Of a DNA stretch of 64,000 bases, positions 23,910 to 34,022 are shown one piece after another. Where the stretch lies: NCBI GenBank assembly GCA_015039365.1, contig WION01000198.1, forward strand, positions 1 through 64,000, read 5' to 3'. The position numbers were made by a program, and so were the translations under genes. Within the stretch, counting starts at the first letter, position 1. Every line of letters starts with the position of its first letter. The notes under the pieces were generated by a model. The model worked only from the letters and a program-made list of their open reading frames with translations, did no database searches and was not told the origin of the DNA. This DNA comes from Amanita rubescens. Lineage: Eukaryota > Basidiomycota > Agaricomycetes > Agaricales > Amanitaceae.

Positions 23910-24158
23910 TAAATATGTACTGAATGATATAAATACCAATTCAGAACCCTGAAACTCATCACCCACACTTCTAGATGCATCAGCCACATATGTTTTTATG
24001 TCAATATATATGTTAGGTTTCATATGTGTTATATACATTCTAACCAAATATATCCTCGCATTATTTTTAAACTTTGGACCATGCAGTGGGCAAAATTGAT
24101 ACCCTGAACCCCCCCCTGTATACCCTGAACCCCCCACCCTTACTGACTTAGGCCTATA

Positions 24159-24410
24159 TAATGTGCAGCAGGTCTGGGCTCATTACTGTCCAGCCAGGTC
24201 AGCCATCAAATGCATGCACTGACCACCCTGGCCTCATGAGTACTACCAAGGTCAGCCAAAAAGGCTTAACCCTAAATTAGGAGTTAAGCCTTCTGTGTTA
24301 CCCTACCACCACCCTGGAGAGTTCCAATAACTTATAATCTTTTATATATTTTCAACAGGTTCTTTGTTATACATACAAATATAAGTATAAAATTCATATT
24401 AATGTGCTGA
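24159..24410 (+). repeat. Long direct repeat, copy B
   Basis: Second copy of the 17,855 unit (see copy A). It overlaps the last codons of the GTPase gene, whose predicted stop at 24399-24401 lies within the shared AT-rich end. Confidence 0.8.
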
Positions 24411-27400
24411 AGATATATCAGCTAGGATTCCAGCCCAAAGAAGACAGAAACAGGACTTACATAATAAATTGCTAAGAACTATTTTTCTGTATTCAGCACA
24501 CTCTTCTTCAGATGGGCAATGCTTCATGATGAACCAATCATTGATGCCCATTGACCTCAAGTAGTTGTCCAAGTCTTGTTCAACCAGTGCATGCTGGGTG
24601 TTGAGATAATATTTCCAGGCCTTGGTGAAGCCATCATTGGAATTGCAGCCTTGCTGGACAAGCCAGAAGGAATGTTCAAGACAGATGAGAATGGCTGTAC
24701 AGGTAATGGTAAGAAACTGTAAATATAAGAGAAAGGGTAAAATTAATCAGACCAATGAAACAATGCAAAGAAGGTGCCTATGTAATTGGGAATACTTGAT
24801 TGAAGGGAATGAAAAGAATGAGATATGATCTTACATTGAATTGAGTGTCCATAAGACCCTGAACATGGTTCACCTGTGAAATGGATGCCTATTAATAAAG
24901 TAGAGGAAAGAGAGTAGGTGGGAGAAGACAGATACAAACTAAACAAGATGTGAGAGTGATGTTAGTAATTCAGGAAATGCAGTGACTCACTTCCTGGATG
25001 GGAATTCATGGCAACATGTCAGCAATTCAAATTGAGCTAGGAGGCACACAGTCACTCACAAACTGGATGGGATTTCATGGCAACATGTCAGCAATTCAAA
25101 TTGAGCTAGGAGGCACACAGTCACTCACTCCCTGGATGGGATTTCATGGCAACATGTCAGCAATTCAAATTGAGCTAGGAGGCACACAGTCACTCACAAG
25201 CTGGATGGGATTTCATGGCAACATGTCAGCAATTCAAATTGAGCTAGGAGGCACACAGTCACTCACTCGCTGGATGGGATTTCATGGCAACATGTCAGCA
25301 ATTCAAATTGAGCTAGGAGGCACACAGTCACTCACTCGCTGGATGGGATTTCATGGCAACATGTCAGCAATTCAAATTGAGCTAGGAGGCACACAGTCAC
25401 TCACAAGCTGGATGGGATTTCATGGCAACATGTCAGCAATTCAAATTGAGCTAGGAGGCACACAGTCACTCACAAACTGGATGGGATTTCATGGCAACAT
25501 GTCAGCAATTCAAATTGAGCTAGGAGGCACACAGTCACTCACTCGCTGGATGGGATTTCATGGCAACATGTCAGCAATTCAAATTGAGCTAGGAGGCACA
25601 CAGTCACTCACTCCCTGGATGGGATTTCATGGCAACATGTCAGCAATTCAAATTGAGCTAGGAGGCACACAGTCACTCACTCCCTGGATGGGATTTCATG
25701 GCAACATGTCAGCAATTCAAATTGAGCTAGGAGGCACACAGTCACTCACTCCCTGGATGGGATTTCATGGCAACATGTCAGCAATTCAAATTGATCTAGG
25801 AGGCACACAGTCACTCACTTGCTGGATGGGATTTCATGGCAACATGTCAGCAATTCAAATTGAGCTAGGAGGCACACAGTCACTCACTGCCTGGATGGGA
25901 TTTCATGGCAACATGTCAGCAATTCAAATTGAGCTAGGAGGCACACAGTCACTCACTCCCTGGATGGGATTTCATGGCAACATGTCAGCAATTCAAATTG
26001 AGCTAGGAGGCACACAGTCACTCACTCCCTGGATGGGATTTCATGGCAACATGTCAGCAATTCAAATTGAGCTAGGAGGCACACAGTCACTCACTGCCTG
26101 GATGGGATTTCATGGCAACATGTCAGCAATTCAAATTGATCTAGGAGGCACACAGTCACTCACAAGCTGGATGGGATTTCATGGCAACATGTCAGCAATT
26201 CAAATTGATCTAGGAGGCACACAGTCACTCACAAACTGGATGGGATTTCATGGCAACATGTCAGCAATTCAAATTGAGCTAGGAGGCACACAGTCACTCA
26301 CTCCCTGGATGGGATTTCATGGCAACATGTCAGCAATTCAAATTGAGCTAGGAGGCACACAGTCACTCACTCCCTGGATGGGCAACATGTCAGCAATCAA
26401 ACCAAGTGAAGGAGGCACATAGCAACTCACCTTCTAGATATGAGGTGAATCATTTCTATCAATTTGGAGTTCTCCATATAAGTTACTTATTACCTCCTAT
26501 AAACTACATTCACAAGTTATATTCCTATCACTTTGAAATTCTTACATTTTCCCCCTTATCATTTGCATAATTAGTATGTTGTTGAATTAGCTTAATGTCA
26601 TACTCACATACTGAACATCCAGGTTAAACTTTGTCATCAATATTTGGTCATGATACTTACATCCTGAAACATCTGTCATCACCATCTTCCCTGGCTCAAG
26701 TAGAAGTGGACTCTCACATAATCCTTCTCAATTTCAGTCATGGCTCAAGAAAATGTATTTCAATTTGCATACCTGCCAATAGCAATGTCCAAACCAAGAT
26801 CCAGCCTTGTAAATCAAGTCATGCTTTGTCTATTTGAGCACTCATAGTATCTGTACAATTCAAGAAAAAATGTACCACTGTTAAGGTATCCTGAAAGATA
26901 TACCTGAAATAGAGAGATAAGTTGAAGCAACAGCAGACAAGTGAATCACAGACTTGTTCACTGCATATTCAATGCAGACCTCTAGGTTATTCTGTTGGAC
27001 AGTGACAAACAACATCTTCAGTGCCAAGTTGTCAATTGATGCCGCCGTCTGTTTGATTAGTTTCCCAACTTGTTCCTGATGATTACCTTCATCCTTCTCA
27101 ATAGCTGGACACACTATAAGTCCCAAGATTGGTTGCTAAAGGAGAAGAGACATACATTCAAATTGCACATATGCACAAGGTGAAGACTTATAATGCTTGA
27201 GTGGCTCCTCGAACTTCTCCTTCAAGGTAGCACAAGCAACTTCTCTATTCTCCTCTTCTTCTTTATTTATATCATAGACCTGCGTGATGAGATCATCGAA
27301 TTTCGTGAAGATTGCCACAACTGGAACTGTTCATTGTCAGTCACAATGAAGAGTTTGGAGATTTTAAATGATCTTACCATTCCCACAATATTTCTCATTG

Positions 27401-30074
27401 AAGAACCTCTGTTCCAATTCCAATAATGGGCGAGATACATCCGGAGTGAAACAAAACCTGAACACATTTCAGTTGTGCTACATAAAGGAAGGATATAACG
27501 CACCATATCACATGGATTTGGTCCTTTACTTCAGTTGCTTTTGCCTTCTCCTGTATGAAAGAGCATACTTCCTGAAGTTCCTTCTCGCCTCCTGCCTCGA
27601 AACCGGGAGAGTCGTGGAAGATAAATTGTGGGTTGCTATTGAATGAAAACTCGTCACATCAGCAAATTGTCAAATTCCGCTTTGGGCCCTTTCACTTTGA
27701 AGGGCCCACTTTTCTCACTTTTACCCATAGCCTTTCAGCTTTCATACTTTTAACTTTGGGTGTAACTAGCTTTTAGTAACTTGGTACACTTTCACTAGTA
27801 TTTTACCCGAGCTTTAGCTACATGGAACTTTGTAACGTATTCCAGTGTAATCCATGTGAATTTACAAAAATGGTGCTCTCATCAAGACTCGAACCCAAGG
27901 ACAATGACAAGACAGCAACGCGCTTTAACCACTAAGCCACAACGGCTCTTATCTATATTAGCAACTAATCGCTGATATACCCAAAATTGGCACCCACACC
28001 ACCAACACTATTTTAACCTCCTATTCAACTTAGTACCACTATTGTTCCTGTGTGTAGCGGTTGACGTGTCGCGTCAAGCCTCGCGACGAACGCGCGCGAG
28101 TCGCCAATGAAAAAAAAAATCAAAGTCCATTGTTTGCCAGGTGACCAAACAATGGACTTACCCTTTGCCCAGCGTCCTTCCCCGCCGCTTCGCACCTGCC
28201 GTCCCTCACCTCCAGGCCACTCACTCAACAAGACCAGCAAAGGTGAGTGTATGATGTTTTTGGTCATACATATTGGTGATGGATGTGCCAGTTCAGTTAC
28301 CCGGAACTGCGTGAACGCCGAGCGATGCAGGCGGCCTCTGCTAACCAGTTACCACATGAATCATGATGGACTCGGGAGTTGCTCAGGGTAAGTCATCTTC
28401 GCATATACTCATTTCACCGTGCCCCTGCCTGACCAGCTTCACCCCCGCTGCTGCTACCACCCGCAAGTGAGACCTTTTCCACATCAAGTACTTGCACCCT
28501 ACCCACCTGCAGAAGATGACGTGCGTTAGGCATAAACTCACTCCCACAATGAGCCTCGGCCCCTCCAGCGCCGATGACAAGGTAGGCATTAGCTAATATT
28601 GCACGCATTCAGCGATTTTCTGATCTATTCGATCTGTGTTGGCGAATGATACAACTGCTGAACGGACAAGTAGCAAACAGGTGAGTGAGTATGCTATACT
28701 TTTAGCGCACGTTACGCTATAATGAAACTTTAGTGATGCCAGTGTATGCGCCTTGTTCTCGATGGAACTGATATCCTTGTCGCATCCGGTGGACCCCGCA
28801 GTGGACTCCGCATGACGCCGCAAAACTCACAAGAAGGTCGTCGAATACCGTACCACCCTCTTTTCGGATACGATCGAGGCCAAGTTCAACGAGAAGACAT
28901 GGGAGTCAATTCTCGCCGAAGCACGAAGGTTCGCAAGAACAGCCGCTGCGAAGACCGCCGGAAAGAACCAGAAGAGCAACAGGAAAAGAAATCGATTAAC
29001 CTTCGTCTTGTGTTGCGCGTGATACTAGCCTCCATCGTTAGTTCAATTACGCTCCGGAAAAGTCCAGTTCACGTTTTCTTTTCTACGCCGTACTGAATTA
29101 TATTCGCTAGACGTGAACGCATTACTTTTTCAACTTCTACGCATTCGGCAGCCTCAAGATTCATCGCTTTTATACTTCTACACCCAAGTGACTCTTTCCT
29201 GACGCCGGCACGTCACACGGACCATCGTTTACTCAACCACATGCACCTGTCTCGCTGTATATGCTTTTCTGACTCCCGAGGAGTATCGCTTGCTCGTTTC
29301 TGGACTGTATGAGCTCTTAACTGGCCTGCTTTGCTTTCTACGATACCGCGCTCTATCCCAAGCATTGCTTAATCGTGTCCACTGTCGTTAGCTTTTAAAA
29401 TAATAAAATTGTTGCTTTAAAACTTTCTCCACTTTCAAAAGTGATAAAAGTCGAAAATCTACTTTCGAAAGGGGCGAAAGTGGTCTACTTTCCTTTCAAA
29501 AGAAAAAAGACCTTCCTTTTGAAAGTGATCCCCACTTTCACCACTTTCACCACTCTCGCACTTTTGAAAGTGGTGAAAGTGGTGAAAGCCGGACTTGACA
29601 ATTTGCTGATGCATGGACGTTATGGATCCCTCGCTACAGAATCAAAGTCAACAACCTGGTTAGAGAAATGCACAAGGATCACCTTCGAGGATGGGTTAAT
29701 CTGTCGGTGAAGGGGTGATGATAGTGCCAGGGTATCAAGGGAAGCGGATATCTTACCTTGCTGTAAACCGGATCCTCCTTTGTATTGCAGACCCGCTTGA
29801 GCAGCGTCGTTTTACCGGCATTCGCCCTCCCGATGACAAGGATACGGAAGTGGGTGTACTTGGCCCGGAGTTTTGCAGTTTCTACCGGGTCGATCGTCAT
29901 CGTTGATACAGTGGGTGCTAGATCAGCTGGACTCGGAGGCACAGCAATGGTTGGAGGTGCCGAATTCGAGAGGCTAGGAGGCGTAGCGTTCTGCGATCCC
30001 CGTCCGAACATCTTCTTCAGGCGATTGCGAAATCCCTTGGATTCTTTGGCAGTCTGCAACCGTTGGTCAGCCAT
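24399..30074 (-). CDS. P-loop GTPase gene with 3-nt micro-exon tail, interrupted by a transposon
   Basis: A GTPase of the TRAFAC/MMR_HSR1-AIG1 type. Exon 1 (30074-29757) holds a Ser/Pro linker then G1, GRANAGKT. Exon 2 (29683-29700) is 18 nt. Exon 3 is split: its 5' part (29633-29612) and 3' part (27656-27504, with HDSPGFE as G3) are separated by a 1.95-kb element. Exon 4 is 27457-27378. Exon 5 (27326-27156) has FTKFDD as G4. The next exon starts near 27113. After 'AVNKSV' the gene dissolves into exons of 3-9 nt, then the 22 single-codon exons at 26433-24991. It ends with a 54-nt exon (24888-24835) and a last exon (24716-24399) with a hydrophobic start ('TITCTAILICLEHSFW') and a helical tail. 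Every step has GT...AG sites and keeps frame. The insertion in exon 3 has no splice sites at its ends, so this copy may be inactive. GTP binding is inferred from motifs; the cellular role is unknown. Confidence 0.75.
24991..26433 (-). other. Tandem intron/micro-exon array (22 exons of 3 nt)
   Basis: On the minus strand each 69-bp unit reads as a 66-nt intron (GTGAGTGACT at the start, TTGCTGACAT as branch site ~25 nt before the end, CCCATCCAG at the end) plus a 3-nt exon. Exons lie at 24991+69k to 24993+69k for k=0 to 20; one more (AAG) lies at 26431-26433 after a diverged 57-nt intron. Exon codons are GGA x8, CGA x3, TTT x3, CTT x3, GCA x2 and CAA, GAA and AAG once each. None is a stop. Introns differ only at one G/T position (plus strand GAGCTA or GATCTA). 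The plus strand shows a 474-residue open frame because 69 is divisible by 3. Confidence 0.85.
26434..26723 (-). other. Upstream micro-exons of the GTPase gene
   Basis: Candidate exons GATTAT (26718-26723), GAT (26661-26663), TAT (26608-26610), GGGGAAAAT (26546-26554) and GAG (26494-26496). They are separated by introns with unrelated sequences and mostly good signals (GTAAGT, GTGAGT, GTAAGA donors; TTCAG, ATAAG, ATAG acceptors). All lengths are multiples of three. The GAG exon has the weakest donor (GTAATA). Confidence 0.55.
27870..27949 (-). repeat. tRNA-like (SINE-type) promoter sequence
   Basis: The minus strand has a box A-like TGGCTTAGTGGTTAAAGC (27938-27921) and a box B GGGTTCGAGTC (27895-27885) at normal spacing, plus CACCA at the end. 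The acceptor and T stems do not pair well, so a working tRNA is unlikely. It resembles the head of a tRNA-derived SINE. Confidence 0.55.
28123..28159. repeat. Perfect 14-bp inverted repeat
   Basis: AAGTCCATTGTTTG (28123-28136) and its complement (28146-28159) around a 9-nt loop, inside the TIR element. Confidence 0.8.
28610..28990 (+). pseudogene. Exon-like remnant inside the TIR element
   Basis: A frame after an ATTCAG acceptor ('DLFDLCWRMIQLL...') ends at a GTGAGT donor at 28,681. A second frame from ~28,735 reads 'VCALFSMELISLS', has one TGA at ~28,812, then continues to 'TTLFSDTIEAKFNEKTWESI' and a Lys/Arg tail. It looks like a broken gene piece carried by the element; family not recognised. 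Confidence 0.35.
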
Positions 30075-31491
30075 ATCGATGAGGGGAGGAGATAAGAAGA
30101 GCTTTAGGGTCCATCTAGTCACTTCAGCCTGGAACGCTACTTATGGAAGGTGATCGTTACACGTCGTCTGTCAAAAAATGATAGGCTACCGTACCGTCTC
30201 ACAGACCTTATTCCCTTCCTTCTGCACTGTTCTCGCGCGAGAACTCAGCAACCCGAGAAGACCTCAGCCAGTCTGGAACTCTCTCGCTCATGTCCAATAC
30301 GACCTCATCTTCCTCGGTTCCCAATCTTGTTCTTCCCACGGAAAACCCACCTCTGCTGTCCTTCTTCCTCTCGTCGTCATCGGCGCCATCGTGATCTGGG
30401 ACATGGTCGAACGACGGTGTTTCCTTTGCTGGCACCGACCTCGCCCTTCCACAGATTCTCGTCATACAGCAAGCACTTCTTATGCGCCTGTCCCTTCTCT
30501 TCTTGCCGTGTAGAGTCACAAAGAAAACTCGGTCATTATTGAAGCCGACGTCAGCCCTCGTCCGTGGCAAATTGTCTCACTCTCGGTCCAGAAGATATTT
30601 GCATCAAGATACGGCATTTTTTCTAGACTCTCAGGCTCTGAGTGACGCAACAATATTACAGACGGGAGCTCGCTTACGATGGTGCTCCATCCCTTCCGAA
30701 TCCTCGATGACTTATCAATCAAAGGAAGAGGTGTGCGGGCTGTTCAGGCTATACGGCCCACGATGGAGACGAACAGAAGGGTCCACTGGCACTTACGAAG
30801 GTGCGTTCATCCCTTTCTGTATCATTCATACCTTGAACGACCCTCTTCCTCAGGCCTCAGATCCTTCATTCAGGCTGCCAACATCCTTGATCCACACCCG
30901 GCGCCCATCCACGACCCAAATGCGACCTCAACGTTTATAAACTTCACATCAGTGCCATCTCCCACCCAATTACAGCCTATCGACAAACATCAGGTTCTTA
31001 TTGGGTGTTTTCGTGCGTGTTTTCGCGAGATTCGTGGTGAATGACCAATTTTGACGTAACCCAGATTCCGAAATCATCCGTACGTCAGAATCCAACCTCT
31101 TCAACCGCACCGAGTCAGAAACTTGACGGTGTGCCAATCACTTCGTCCAGTTTAATCACCCAACTACCTCACAGCACTACCACGCGTTCATCATACCCCA
31201 CTGCTTCACGAGGCCCTCTGCACATGTGAAAGCCGCAGGTAATTCCACGACCTTTCTCGTTTGACAAACTGATGACTCCCAACAGCAGACTTGGTCAACC
31301 TCATTTAGTAAACGATCAAACTTGTAGATAAAGTTTTTAAAATAATGATTCGCCCCAAATGTTAGACGAATACGACGTACATTACCGCAAAGTGCTAGTA
31401 AGAATGCTGACGCGATGGCATTTCACGTGACAAATGAGCGTGGCCATCGCTCGAGAACTGACCTGATTCAAACCACCACGATCTTCTCAAC
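30075..31491. other. Gene-free or unresolved stretch
   Basis: Open frames of 60-150 codons occur on both strands but none shows a motif or a splice-consistent chain. A Ser/Thr-rich plus frame at 31041-31229 ends near a GTAATT donor and could be a remnant 5' exon. Nothing firm. Confidence 0.4.
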
Positions 31492-31963
31492 ATGCAGCGA
31501 ATACCTCTATTCGCAGAAGAAGGACGCAGAAGAATAAATCTCGGAGGCGCCTCATCCGCTGTCTCGCACGCCACCATCATCGATAGCGCTCGACTGAAAC
31601 GCCTAGAGCGCCTGGAGCAGAAGCGACGTCACGACAGTGCGTGCAAGCTGCAAGAGTGGTGGAGGGGTGTCATCCAGATAAGGCAACTCAAGAAAGAGCT
31701 CAGGGCTCGCTTCGAAGCAGACGTGCTAGGAATCGATGGCATGAGGTGTCTCGTCCTGCTTGAAAACGACGAAGAGGCGTTGGCTATCTGGTCTCGTGCC
31801 GTATTAGCATCAGAATCAGGCAAGTGTGCTTGTTAATTCTCCATTGTTGCTTTCTGACGTGCTTTGTGCAAGTGGCGAGTGTGCATCGACCAGTTGAAAG
31901 TTGGCTCGTGCTTATGCGAAAGCTAAGCTTGTTCATGCTACGGTCCATTGCAAAAGCACCACA
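31492..31963 (+). pseudogene. 5' fragment of a Hul5/UBE3C-type HECT ubiquitin ligase gene
   Basis: Exon 1 (31492-31819) starts at an ATG and has the typical opening 'RRRINLGGASSA' and an IQ-like helix ('ACKLQEWWRGVIQIRQL'). A GC-AG intron (31820-31872, donor GCAAGT, acceptor GCAAG) joins it to exon 2 ('SVHRPVESWLVLMRKLSLF'). The family is normally ~1,000 residues ending in a HECT domain that transfers ubiquitin. Here similarity stops at 31963, and 56 bp later G-domain exons of a different gene begin. It is therefore a truncated, transposed or captured fragment, possibly fused to the next gene's transcript. The identification rests on the N-terminal motif order. Confidence 0.6.
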
Positions 31964-32018
31964 GTATGTCTTTTTTCTTTGAATCCACGTCGTCAACGCT
32001 CCTAACGATCCTTGCCAG

Positions 32019-33940
32019 GTCGGAAGGAGTACCTTGGGGTCGACAACTAAGGTAGAGATTTTCCTCTCTAAATTGTCACACTCAGAAACATATATCCTGC
32101 ACAGGTCATACAGCGAGTTGAAGTTCCTATAAGAGACTCCAAAACAAAAGTCACCGTAACGATCGCGTTCGATGATACACCAGGCTTTGAAGATACGACA
32201 TACCGCCATCGAGACACCAATGCGATTCTTATGCGGCAATACAAGCAACGTTACTTTCCGGAACCTCATAGTCGCTCTGAGACATCCCAAGTCCTCAATC
32301 ATCACACATTTCCTCACGTAATCCTCCTTGTTGCGACGTGGGACTCAATCACACCGGATTCTCATAACGAACCCGCATATTTTATCTCCGCCATCTGAAA
32401 GTCTGTGTTCAGCTTGACAAATTCAGGCTTGGTCGATCTCAGGCGTTCCAACGTCATTGTGGTAGTCACCAAGTCGATGTCATCTTGGCACCAATTCGAC
32501 GACTACGAGGGCGAAGAAGAGAAGAGTATTCAATGGAAAATTGAAGCCGGTAGACGATCCACCATCATCCTCGATCTCCAGCGCAAAGCTTTCCCAAAAT
32601 CAACAACATGGCCTGTCGTGTTCATCGAGAATGGGGGTAGCAGCAAGATGGATGCGCCGTACCGCGTACTACCAAATGGCCACAGCCATCGGAATTTATT
32701 CGGGGCTATTTGTAACGTCATCGGACAGAATGATCTTGCTGGGTTACAAGCGCTTCGAGTACTAACTGGCGTAGAACCCTTAGATGGAGCCACGACCAAA
32801 ACTCTGGTGTCGGAGCCACATGACACGGTGAGCACAGACATGAGTTGTTCACATTGGCTACGTGACTAACCTTATTGAACCAGATGATTGAAACGCCTCT
32901 CATGTCTCCCATCGCCCCTTCTCCTTCCGACAGAATCTCTGTTCTTGTTGATAAGTATCTTGGGGTTACATACAACCCTGTCAACGGCACGTTTGGACGC
33001 GTATGCGTTCTCGAATTGAACCAATCAGATATCAGGATCGAACCGTTTTCTGATCATCGATCCAAGGACTTTGTTCTTACCAAACATGATAGCGACCCTC
33101 CGGCTTCTCGACTTGCCATTGACTTCCCGATGCGCGATGTTCCAGGCTTGAGATCACACTACTCTTCGTCCCTTGCCTTCAAGTCTGTCAGGTCGTTGGG
33201 AGAGTTTCATCTCCTACATTGTGTTACTGCGGTCGCGAGCGGTCCCATCAAACCGGCATGATCGAAAGAAATGATCGCTCGAATCGGGCAACTGCCACCA
33301 TTGCCTCCTGTCGATGGATCGACTGAATCAACTCCGTCGATGCGGCAGTACGATGATTTCTTCGCATCTCACGGTACACACATTGTTCTCCGCGTCGCAT
33401 TCGGTGGCGTCCTGCGCGTCGTTCGGCAAACCATCAAGGAAGAATACGTAGGTCACCAACCTGCATATCTTCAGGGCCCCATCAGGATGCTGGACCTACT
33501 GGAATAACTAGTCGGCGATCGACTGAGACATATCAGGCTATGATTCTCCGTGATGGAGGAAGTGCGGTCGCAAGTCAACTTGTACGGACATTGGAACAAC
33601 TGTTCTCCGGTCCTCGAAACCCCTCGTCAGTGTCGTCGCACCCTGATTGGGCCAATGTTTGTGCGCAATGGATCAATGAATTGGAGAACGATCCAGTGTT
33701 TTTCCCGGATGATGAAAAGACCGAATATTGCTGGCTGCACGACCTCTCACCCCGAAACAGAAGGAGGATCTCAAGCGAGCTTCAAAGTCGTATCTCGCGG
33801 CGCGGCCAGAGAGGGATCTGATCACGGAGGACGGCCGTCATGGTAATACGCCGCCTGGCGGCCCTGAAGATCGCCGCAGAACTCACAATCAAGTTGTCGG
33901 ACTATTCAGGGTGGCATGGCGGAGGATTATACGTTGAGCC
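32019..33940 (+). pseudogene. Decayed G-domain/MACPF fusion gene
   Basis: Exons from 32019 and 32105 encode the middle of a P-loop GTPase: switch region, G3 in 'DDTPGFED' (~32,170-32,195) and a G4-like 'VVVTKSM' (~32,460). An intron (donor GTGAGC, branch GACTAACC, acceptor AACCAG) follows before 32875. The 3' part has the MACPF hallmark 'FFASHGTHIVLRVAFGG' near 33,350-33,405 and a conserved-looking tail ('NDPVFFPDDEKTEYCW'). It is broken by in-frame TGA codons at ~32,396 and 33259-33261, by a 1-nt shift near 33,500 and by another near 33,745. The P-loop exon is missing. MACPF proteins form pores in membranes; this copy cannot make a complete one. The pairing with a GTPase domain suggests a regulated or immune-like pore protein in its intact relatives. 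Confidence 0.7.
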
Positions 33941-34022
33941 TGAACTTTTTGATATTTCGGATTTCGCTGTAACATCGTTGTACGCACTTTTGCTACAAAT
34001 ACCAGTACTTGCATTCTGTTTA

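Larger units (their letters stand above)
19790..24140. repeat. Poly-C motif, three copies
   Basis: Similar stretches near 19,790-19,850, 20,950-21,015 and 24,094-24,160. Each has a C7-C9 run, then GTATAC- or AATACCCT-like sequence, a second C-rich bit, then CTAACT or CTTACT and a CTATA(A/T)A(A/T)A segment. The second and third copies also carry the phrase CCTGAACCCCCCCC. They recur at edges of the hairpin/tandem blocks and may mark the ends of a repeating unit. Start and end given here span the three copies, not one feature. Confidence 0.6.
27657..29611. mobile_element. 1,955-bp TIR element inserted in the GTPase exon
   Basis: Ends are inverted repeats: CATCAGCAAATTGTCAA at 27657 and its complement ending at 29611, followed inside by further matching CCG-CTTT sequence. 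Flanks are CA on both sides (27655-27656 and 29612-29613), a 2-bp duplication. Removing the element and one CA rejoins the GTPase frame. The left interior carries a tRNA-like segment. The right interior is rich in CTTTCACCACTTTC repeats. No intact transposase is visible, so it is probably non-autonomous. Confidence 0.75.

Noticed and set aside
24998..26422. A 474-residue plus-strand protein of 20 near-identical 23-residue repeats
   Set aside because: 69 is a multiple of three, so any stop-free unit gives such a frame. The opposite strand has full intron signals in every unit and lies inside a gene on that strand, which explains the sequence better.
27870..27949. A functional tRNA gene
   Set aside because: A and B boxes are good but acceptor and T stems pair poorly and no clear anticodon arm forms.
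31492..31963. A complete HECT ubiquitin ligase gene
   Set aside because: Only the N-terminal ~140 residues are present; unrelated exons follow within 60 bp and no HECT domain is in the window.
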